Shown in pieces: positions 8,113-15,474 of a DNA stretch of 15,474 nt. How positions within the stretch are numbered: the first letter of the stretch is position 1; every line of letters begins with the position of its first letter. This DNA is from Parachlorella kessleri (taxonomy: Eukaryota > Chlorophyta > Trebouxiophyceae > Chlorellales > Chlorellaceae). The notes under the pieces are model-generated. The model was given only the letters and a program-made list of their open reading frames with translations, did not search any database and was not told the origin of the DNA. Where the stretch lies: assembly GCA_001598975.1 (NCBI GenBank), contig BBXU01001684.1, positions 1 through 15,474 of the forward strand, given 5' to 3'. The translations under genes and the position numbers were made by a program.

Positions 8113-11100
8113 TCATTTTGACAGAACAGCTACTGTGCGCAGAGAAGGGTCTGCGCAGCCCGCTACACGGCCCCCGCTGATAAGAACCTTAAGGAGCATG
8201 TCCAACATATGTTCTGTGATCACCTCCCCTGGCAGCACGGCAGGGACGCCTGGTGGGTATGGACACAGCAGCTCTGCAGACACCTGGCCTGCCGCTTGCT
8301 CAACTGGCACCCTGGTGCTCTCACTGCAGTGGGCTGCCCTGGGGGCGATTGCTGGCTGCACCAGCTGGGGGGCTGCCTCCCAGGTCTCCCGTAAATTGTG
8401 CAAGCCTGCACCTGGCTGGCCCGCTACTGGGGCTACTGCCAAGCGGGCTCCCAGGCCGACTGCCGCGTCTTGGCACATTCCTTCCAGTGCTGCAACTAGG
8501 GCCTCCGCGTGCTGCATGGTGCTGCCAATGCTCATAGCCAGCACCACACAGGCAGGGCCAGCCAGCTCTGGCACGATGCCATAGCTGCTCTCCAGTACCT
8601 GGGCGGCCTGGTAGCCACTCAGGCCCAGCCCCTCAAAGCTGAGAGTCAATCTGAGCGGATCTACACGGGCATACCCCTGCTGACCATGGCAGGCTTTGAG
8701 GAGCTGCAATCCAGGAGAGGGTTGCATTGTTGTCAGTGCTGCTATTGGTCCTGCTGCTAGTAATCCACTCGAGGCTGCCTGCGCTGGTAGAGAGGCTTCT
8801 TCTGCAGCTACAGCGGCCTTGCTCTGGCTGCTGGCAGGCTCCCCATAGCACCGCCGCTCCAGGTTCTGCATGCTTGCCTCCTGGTCATGCCGTCCTTGCA
8901 AGTGTTGCCCAGCCTGCCGCCCTTGCTGTCGACGGCCCAGGTACTCCTCCGACAGTAAGGTAACTGGCGACAGCTGCTCTATGCGTTGGCGGGCATAAGC
9001 CGCTGCAGCAAGGCACCCTTCAAAGGCGGCGGGGTCAGAGGCCTGGGCCCTGGCCGCATCCAGGGAGGCCATCAACAAGTAGCTAGGGCTTGAGGACTGA
9101 AGCACCTGCGCGGAAGGCTAGACAGCTCCTTCAACCAACCGAGTTTCAACGGACAGCAAGTTTGCTACGCTGTGCTGTGCTTGCTTATACCAGGAGGCAT
9201 CCTCCCAAAAGAAGATGCTCCAGTGGAGCCACATCTTGCAGTTCTCGACCCTGACGAACAGAAGGTGGGTAGCGCGCCCTGGGAGGGAATGCTTCAGAAG
9301 GCAATGGCGCACAGTCTCTCACAACCCAAGCTATGCATCGCGACCTGCATCGCCTTGCGCTACCATGCCATACATATCACGCTCTATCTTTGAGGCCAGC
9401 CAATTGACCGAAGACCCTTTGAACAAATCATGCAAGGCCCAGAGCATAACTGCATTCCAGAATGTCAGCACCATTTGTCCCTATCCCTTCCGCTTGTTCC
9501 CATCGCCTGCTACCAACAACAACTCACCTGTAGCGCCCTGGCCAGCTTGGCATGAGATACCCGGGGGCCCTTCGCATGCAGCATGGCGGCCTGGGTCATG
9601 GCCGACAGTTGCTTGTGCGTCGACTGGACCGCCACGTCAGCGCCCTGCTGGAGTGCTGACGGAGGCAGGCTGGGGTGGAGGCCCAGGTGGGCGCCATGCG
9701 CCTCATCCACTATTAGTGGCACTCCATGCTCATGGCAGACTTGAGCTAACCCTGTACCCAGCACGGCATTGCTGTCACATTTTGCCCCCACAGGATATAC
9801 ATAACTCTTCCCGACACAAGTATGCAGCAATGTGGGGTGGGTAGAGAGCACGGGCGCACGGCTGTGAGCCAGCGCCGCAAGCTGGCACTGACAGGCCAGG
9901 GTGCATGCTTACTACGCTGTGGATAGCCGCTCGAAGTTGGCATCGCTCCCCATACTGCACATGGCGGTGTGGATTAGAGCGTGGAAGCCTGTTTGGAGGC
10001 CCCCCCGACCCCCCCCCCCCCCCCACCCCACCCACCCACCAGGAACAGCTTACCCGCTATGCCACCAGTGACGCCAAAGTATGTGGGAGACACCACCAGC
10101 ACCGCCCCCACCCTTCTGCCTTGCTGCTGGGCATGCTCCAGGGCGGCTCGCAGCGAGCCCACCGTCACATGGTGGGCCACCTGGAAGGCCGGGTCCAACT
10201 CTGGCTGGACGTACAGCGCATCGCACCCTGCAGCAGAGTGCAAATGGCGCAAACCTAATCTCTCCGTGTGACGGCTGGGTTTAACACCATGCCGAAGGGC
10301 TGTCCTTCCTGGTAAGCTTCATCCGAGCAGCAGCAAGAAGGAGGGTACAGGTCGACCAGCTACCTAGCGCTTGGCAGCCTGCCAGGAGCGGACACCACAA
10401 GGCTGATGTCAAGCCGTTTGTCGGGCACGCAAGCTCAGGTCAGTGCCAGAAAGCGAACCACCGACGTGCCTGATGTTTTGTCAAAGCTGCACACACCTGC
10501 CAGGACCATGGCATGGAAAGCCGACAGGTGGGCATTGCGAGCCACGATAAGAGTGTCACCAGGGCCACATGTGGCCATTACTGCAGGCCAGCAGGCAGGT
10601 AAACAGGCAAGCCAGCGTCACAACCCTCCCATTGGGTCCCCTTGGGTCCAGCAGGGTTCAAGCAACACCCAAGCAACCTGGGCAGGGGACGCTCAAGCTT
10701 TAGCTGGTGTCAGGCATGATAGCTGCCAGTTGGCATCGTCCGTCATCAGCATTCATGACAACACGGAGCGTCAGTGGCACGCGGAAAGGCACAACTGGAC
10801 GAGCACAAGCTGCCCCCGTCATCACAGAGGCTCCTCGGCATACCTCTGCCTGCCTACCGGCTGCATGGATGCCCACAGTGGTCCCATTCACCAGGAACCA
10901 GGTGGCATCCGCTCCCCAGGTATCTGCCGCCAGCTGCTGAGCCTCCTGGATGACCCCAGTGGGCGAGGCCAGAAAGTCAAGCCCTGCACGTAGTAGGCAC
11001 ACATCCACCCCGCCTGAGGCCCACGCTCGACAGGTTTTCACCTGCCCCACCTGAGAACCACGCTTGACAGGTTTTCACCTGCCCCGCCTGAGAACCACGC

Positions 11101-11892
11101 TTGACAGGTTTTCACCCACCCCGCCTGAGCCCAACGCCGTGCAAGGTCAAAGTGAAGGTGCGACACATGGCGCACACTGGGGGTGTATGCGGGACTATGC
11201 ATAGAAGTCTGCGCCCGGCAAGCAAACCTGCGACGGAGCAGCCAGCAAGCCATTTCAGCAGTAGAGGTGTTGACTGCTCACCATCCAGCTCTGTGAGGTC
11301 ATATCGAAGAGCGGGTCCCACTAGGTCCCTCAGGGGGGCTGGCGTGGAGCTGCCCCTCTGCACAGCAGCAACTATCCCTTCAGCGGGTTGCTGAAGCACC
11401 GAAGCCAAGCAGGTACCACCCCAGCATCCTCCAAGGTCCGGCAGTACTAGTCGAGGCACATTTTCGCTGGACTAAGAAAGCTAGGGAGGAGAAGCCTGCC
11501 TGCCGTGGCAGCATGCACCCTTTAGTCTGGCTTCATAGAGCACCACCAAGCACTGGCATAACTGCCACAACTCAGAAGAAGAGGCGCAAAACTTCTGGTG
11601 GCAATGGCTGCACACCCACCATACCGCAAGGCCTATCAGCACGCCCGGGAGCCAAGGAGTGTTCTGTTTTTACTCTGTACAGCCTCCTAGAACTTCTCGC
11701 GAGAAGAGCGAGCACCTTGTGGCCTGGCACATGGAAGGGCACGTCACCGCTGCGCTCCCCGCGCTCCCTCACAGCATCCAGCAGTGGGGTGCAGCTGCTG
11801 CCGGGGTCGCGTGGTGCTGCAGCTGCCCTGGAAAATAGCAGCCTTGGCCTGAGCTGCGGGGCTGGCCAGGGTGCAAACGTTGCACCTGGCAT
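8113..11892 (-). CDS. PLP-dependent Orn/Lys/Arg decarboxylase, bacterial type (group III, major domain plus C-terminal domain)
   Basis: Seven exons: 11892-11716, 11357-11282, 10983-10858, 10580-10497, 10227-10054, 9751-9528 and 9105-8113, all GT-AG and in phase, 617 residues. The family is fold-type I PLP enzymes that decarboxylate arginine, lysine or ornithine to agmatine, cadaverine or putrescine, feeding polyamine synthesis. Visible in order: TPLLDAVRERG and DVPFHVPGHK (35-59), the NGTT phosphate-binding loop (117-120), RNAHLS with His144 expected to stack on PLP, DEAHGAH with Asp228, and Lys259 in STHKQLSAM, the Schiff-base lysine. The C-terminal domain includes QSSSPSYLLMASLDAAR, GLGLSGYQAA and YPPGVPAVLPGE. 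Residues 1 to about 33 are Pro/Arg/Ala-rich, consistent with a plastid transit peptide. A Gln/Ala-rich insertion of about 75 residues (about 342-417) interrupts the last exon. Substrate cannot be told from sequence alone. The start at 11892 needs no further 5' exon, though one cannot be excluded. It diverges from eIF3a. Confidence 0.93.
10000..10039. repeat. Poly-C / CCCA tract in a decarboxylase intron
   Basis: A C run broken by one GA is followed by CCCCA and CCCA units. It lies inside the 10053-9752 intron of the decarboxylase, 14 bases from the donor, so the transcript strand carries GGGT and long G runs with quadruplex-forming potential. Run length is also prone to sequencing error. Confidence 0.85.
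11006..11137. repeat. 37-base tandem repeat, about 3.5 copies, in an intron
   Basis: GACAGGTTTTCACC starts at 11029, 11066 and 11103, an exact period of 37, with a partial copy before the first (CCCCGCCTGAG from 11008). Units differ at only a few positions. The array sits in the 11281-10984 intron of the decarboxylase, near the 3' splice site at 10984. On the transcript strand each unit holds TTCTCAG followed by GCAGGTGAAA, resembling an acceptor and a donor. Confidence 0.9.
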
Positions 11893-12278
11893 GTTGCCCA
11901 CTGGAGAATGTCGTTTGTCAGGTGTCTTGCTGGTGAATCCCAGCTACTTATATGCAATCCAAGGGTCTTGACACTTGTACGCAGCAAGGCCAGTTGCTGG
12001 GCACTGACATGCCATCACATGCAAGCCGCAGGCTGACAGGAACACCCAAGCTAGCAGAGGTTGATTGATGGAAATAGTACGTGCCGTATAGCTTGGGCAT
12101 ATTGACATTTCCTTCTTGGCGGGAGGGGTACCCCGCCGCTGAACTATCGTGCTGCAGCATGCTGCTCTCCGCCCTGCAATTCCTTCCCATCGTGAGGGTG
12201 CCAAGCAACCCCTTTCAACCCTTGTCTGACCGAAAAGGTTGTGTGTACGGGGCCAGCCGTCAGGCATCGGCCATCACC
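11893..12278. promoter_or_regulatory. Divergent promoter region between decarboxylase and eIF3a
   Basis: The two divergent start codons are 386 bases apart. The stretch should carry both promoters and 5' UTRs. Visible items are TTATATG at about 11947-11953, TTGGCGGGA at 12116-12124 (E2F-like half match) and an imperfect palindrome GCTGCAGCATGCTGC near 12151-12165. None is strong enough to call a specific factor. Minus-strand frames up to 12267 exist here but show no transit-peptide or family features. Confidence 0.5.
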
Positions 12279-15200
12279 ATGAACCGCTTTAATCGCGGGG
12301 GGTGAGTCCCTCGGAAACATGTTCATGGTGCAGTGTCACCTAGTGTGTTTCCCATCACACTGCACGCCTGACTCCCCAAACACCATCTCTGCAGGCCTAT
12401 GTCCCTCAAGCCCGAGAATGCCTTGAAGCGGGCAGAAGAGCTGGTGGCTGTGGGGCAGAAGCAGAACGGCCTGCAGACCCTGCACGACTGCATCACCAAC
12501 AAGCGCCAGCAGCGCAACTGGACCAAGGCCTTGGAGCAGGTGTGCTGGGGCGGAGTGATCCAGCCTTGGATGGCAGCTTGGGCTCTTTTACAGCTCCGCA
12601 CAGCGCCCAAGCCGATACCTACAGACCTGGTACTGATACTTTGTGCCCAGTGCACTCAGAGGTCTGGCGCAGGGCAGCTTGCCCCGTGGCCTCACCGGCT
12701 GAACCAACTTGTAGCTCTCCTTGTTGTGCTGTGAGCCCACCTCCTTCCTCCAGCTCTCCACCAGCCCTACTCATGCCTGAAGGTGGTTCGCCCTGGTGCA
12801 GGTGATGTTCCGCTACATCGACCTGTGCGTGGACATGAAGCAGGGCCGCAAGTGCAAGGACGCGCTGATTAACTACCGCAACACCTGCCAGCAAGTCAAT
12901 GTGGGCTCGCTGGAGGATGTGATCAAGTATCTCATCAAGACGGCCACGGACAAGGCGGAGGACGCGCAGAAGGCGGCGCAGGTCTGTCTGGCAGCCTTGT
13001 TGCAAGGCTAGGAAGCCAGGGGTAGTGTGTGGGTGATGACAGTGGGATGCTGGCTCACCCCTGGGCTCCTGCAGGGGTGAGCGGCTGGCAAAGGGGGAGG
13101 GGGACAGTGACGTGCCGACTTGGATGTTAACATAAACAAGGTGAAGTAGGATACAGACTTGGTAGGGGATGCCGTGTGTACCCGTGGCTTTGATGTTCTA
13201 AGGGGTATGCGGAAGTGTTGATGACCTGATTACTAAAAACTCACAGTTATGGCCACAGGCGGGGCGGAGGAGGGTGACGAGGTGGCGTTCTGCCTTGCAG
13301 CCCACGCGGGCATGGTGCCGAGCTTGAGTAAGGGCTGTACCCGGTGTGTTACGTGCTGCAGGCCGCTCTGGATGTGGAGGATCTGGAAGCGGATGCCTCC
13401 CCAGAGGAGATGATGCTCAGCTATGTGAGCGGCGAGAAGAGCAAGGACCGCACCGACCGCGAGCTGGTCACGCCCTGGTTCAAGTTCCTGTGGGAGACGT
13501 ACAGGTGCGGGCGCCCTCCTGTGTTTGACTGCTGCTGGGGTTGCGTTGTGGAGGAACCGGGCGGCTCTGTTAGTCCAGTGGGTGCTTGCCATCGCAGGAG
13601 AGGAGGGGGGGGGGGAGGGGGGTTATTGGCTGATGTCCTAGCTGGAGGTTCTAGCGTCCTTGTCCGCAGAGTCCTCCCGGGAGGCACCTGCAGTGCACGA
13701 GTTGCTAAGGGAGGCGGTGTCCTTGGCATTGTACGTGGGTTGCACGGGAAGCAGCTGCAGCGGACGCTCACCCATCCTCGCCGCTTGAAGCGCCGCTGCT
13801 TCTGGGACTTGCTTGTTCTTCTCGGCCAGGTCCAGCCTCTGTGCCACACCACACCTGATGATTTTGTTTCTTGGTTGTGCCTGGTCCACCCCCTGCTGCC
13901 GCCATGCAGGACAGTGCTGGCAACCCTGCACAGCGGCTCCCATCCCGAGGTTCTCTCAAAATCTAATACCATGTCCTCGCAGACGATCTCTCTCTCCCCC
14001 CGCCCCCTCTGCCGTCTCATGCAGGAATGTGCTGGACATCCTGCGCAACGACTCCGACATCATGAAACTTTGGTACTACAGAAACATATGACCTTTCCTG
14101 CCCTGCCTGCCGTCCCGTGCAGGAACGTGCTGGACATCCTGCGCAACAACTCGCGGCTGGAGGCGCTGTACGCCATGGGCGCCAACCGCGCCTTCCAGTT
14201 CTGCCTGCACTACAAGCGCACCACCGAGTTCCGCCGCCTGTGCGACATCCTGCGCAACCACCTGTCCAACCTCATCAAGTGAGCGCGCGTCGCACTGGCC
14301 CGCCGGTGCTAAGATCGCTACTTGCTGGTGGTTGGGGAGTCGTAGGAGGCACCCTGTGACAGAGCCTGCAGAGCCACCGGCCGTGCCTAGATCCTGGCGT
14401 TACCGCGAACTCTGTTGCACTGTTGCGATACTTTTGTTGCACTGTTGTTATGCTGATGTTGCCCTGCTGCTATATTGTTGCTGCCCTGTTGCTATACCGC
14501 TGATGCCCAGTTGCTCTACTGTTGTTGCGTTGTTGCTAACCTGATGTTACACTGTTGCAGGTACCGTGACCAGGGCGGGCGCGACCGCACCGACCTGACG
14601 GTGCCGGCCAGCTGGGAGCTGTATGTGGACATGCGCTTTGACCAGCTGCGCACAGCGTGCGACCTGGAGCTCTGGGCAGAGGCCTTCCGCAGCGTGGAGG
14701 ACATCCAGGTGGGAACCCTTTTTCCAGGTTCCTCCAGATTCACTGGTTCATCTCTACCTCACCGTGTCAGCGCTGCTTGTCTTGACCCTCCCCCCTCGCT
14801 GGCGGGAGCAGCTCGCGCCTGGGTGGCTTGCCGACGCGCCGGCAGCGGTTGCCACGCCACACCTGGTGCACGCTGCCGCCGCCCCTGTCAGTGTGAGTTG
14901 CTTGCCTGGTGACCGGGCCTGGCCCACACTCCACACTTGCGCGCCCGCTCCCGCAGGGCCTGGTGGCGATGACCCCCAAGGGCATCAAGGGCCCCAAGGC
15001 GCAGCTCATGGCCACCTACTACGCCAAGCTCACCCAGATCTTCACCAAGTCGGAGAACCGGCTGTACAACGCGTACGCCTGGTACAGGTGAGGGCGCCCG
15101 CCTCGTGTACTCCATAGTGGGGCGCTGCTCCCCAACTGTTGTTCCTGGTTCTCTGCCGGGAAGAGGCATGGTGCGCTGGCCGCCAAGCCCGAGGGCAGCC

Positions 15201-15429
15201 GATGTCCCTTCAACTCCTTGGCCGCTGTTGCACCCAAAGGCCCAACTCCGCCGGCCAGCCCTGCAGCCAAAGACTGTTCCCCTGCTTGCTTGCCCACCCG
15301 TTGTCCCCCCGCGGCTGCAGGCTGCTGACCTTCTCCCGTCTGCACAACAAGGGCCTGACGCAGCAGGACATCCAGGGCATGGCCACCAACGTGGTGCTGT
15401 CAGCCCTGGCCATCATGCCCTACGACCAG
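12279..15429 (+). CDS. EIF3A: Eukaryotic translation initiation factor 3 subunit A, N-terminal part (cut by window end)
   Basis: Eight exons are seen: 12279-12301, 12395-12539, 12802-12981, 13362-13504, 14123-14278, 14561-14708, 14957-15087 and 15321-15429; all phases close and give the first 345 residues. eIF3a is the scaffold of the eIF3 complex that recruits mRNA and initiator tRNA to the 40S ribosome. Family landmarks run in order: [111 protein letters not shown] and SVEDIQ. These form the N-terminal helical repeats; the PCI domain begins near the end of this part and continues outside the window. The gene continues beyond 15474; plant and animal eIF3a are roughly 950-1400 residues long. 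Exon 1 codes only 7 residues plus two bases. Intron 4 (13505-14122) is the longest and contains two extra copies of the exon 5 start. Confidence 0.95.
13597..13622 (+). repeat. G-run tract in eIF3a intron 4
   Basis: The stretch is almost pure G, broken by single A bases: GGAGAGGA, then a run of 11 G, an A, and 6 G. It lies about 92 bases after the exon 4 donor on the transcribed-RNA strand. It has quadruplex potential and could affect splicing; run length may be unreliable in an assembly. Confidence 0.85.
13901..14170 (+). repeat. Tandem copies of the eIF3a exon 5 acceptor and exon start
   Basis: Three similar blocks each have a pyrimidine-rich tract, TGCAG, then an exon-like start: at 13910, 14025 and 14123 (the true exon 5). 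The middle copy matches exon 5 as GTGCTGGACATCCTGCGCAA and translates to NVLDILRND in the phase left by exon 4, then diverges and stops at 14089-14091. The first copy is more decayed ([10 protein letters not shown]). Spacing is 115 and 98 bases. The blocks look like successive local duplications of the splice site and about 50 bases of exon. Confidence 0.8.
14411..14560 (+). repeat. TGTTGC-rich degenerate repeat before exon 6 of eIF3a
   Basis: The hexamer TGTTGC occurs nine times in these 150 bases, mixed with CTGATG variants, ending in the real acceptor CTGTTGCAG. The tract is nearly free of AG before the true splice site, so it may also serve as a long polypyrimidine and branch-site region. 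CTGATGTT units resemble branch-point sequences. Confidence 0.75.
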
Positions 15430-15474
15430 GTGTGGTGGTGTGTGTGTGGGTGGGGGGGGGGGGCGATCTTCTGC
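15430..15474 (+). repeat. GT-rich then poly-G tract at the start of eIF3a intron 8
   Basis: Right after the exon 8 donor the sequence is GTGTGGTGGTGTG and then a run of 13 G. It is the 5' part of an intron that leaves the window. The window end cuts it, so its acceptor is unseen. Confidence 0.75.

Noticed and set aside
9215..9844. 209-codon plus-strand open frame
   Set aside because: It is antisense to the decarboxylase exon carrying DEAHGAH and the PLP lysine, and has no family motif.
11006..11137. CRISPR-like array
   Set aside because: The units are directly adjacent with no unique spacers, and the array lies in an intron of a eukaryotic gene.
11944..12267. N-terminal extension exon for the decarboxylase
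   Set aside because: The frame at 11892 already gives an ATG, a transit-like N-terminus and the family start; the upstream frames end in stops and have no clear donor in phase.
13421..14020. 199-codon minus-strand open frame
   Set aside because: It is antisense to eIF3a exon 4 and intron 4, low in complexity (poly-Pro from the G tract), with no motif.
13344..14282. 312-codon plus-strand open frame joining eIF3a exons 4 and 5
   Set aside because: The intron between them happens to stay open, but the translated middle has no family similarity and the spliced form restores the conserved [12 protein letters not shown] join.

Overview
This window looks like nuclear DNA from a green alga, most likely of the class Chlorophyceae. 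The genes are split by many GT-AG introns of about 80-620 bases. The exons are GC-rich. One gene ends with the TGTAA-type poly(A) signal typical of that class. Two products carry plastid-like N-termini. No bacterial operon, phage, mobile element, CRISPR array or RNA gene was found. The genus cannot be fixed by eye.

Five genes lie in the order minus, minus, plus, minus, plus. (1) 124-2330, minus: an F-box-like protein with a motif like the C-terminal part of the DNA-repair protein XPA; one internal exon border and the 3' end are unresolved. (2) 3477-5872, minus: a seven-exon gene for a catalytic ClpP subunit of the chloroplast Clp protease, 291 residues. (3) 6271-7528, plus: a five-exon gene for the APC/C ubiquitin-conjugating enzyme UBE2S, 211 residues, with the family's basic C-terminal tail. 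(4) 8113-11892, minus: a seven-exon gene for a bacterial-type PLP-dependent Orn/Lys/Arg decarboxylase, 617 residues. (5) 12279-15429 and beyond, plus: the first eight exons (345 residues) of translation initiation factor eIF3a, cut by the window end. For genes 2-5 every exon junction was checked by hand and the reading phase closes across all joins.

Genes 2/3 and 4/5 are two head-to-head pairs separated by 398 and 386 bases, which may be bidirectional promoters. Genes 3 and 4 converge on a 584-base shared 3' region. The five products (ubiquitin ligase adaptor, plastid protease, cell-cycle E2, amino-acid decarboxylase, translation factor) are housekeeping functions with no obvious shared pathway.

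I found no previously undescribed multi-gene system. The most unusual signal is in eIF3a intron 4, where the 3' splice site plus the start of exon 5 occurs three times in tandem; the middle copy could act as a 48-base frame-keeping cassette exon or, if not spliced out again, bring an early stop. Other points worth a look are a GC-AG intron in UBE2S, a 37-base tandem repeat with splice-like signals in a decarboxylase intron, and the F-box plus XPA-like combination.
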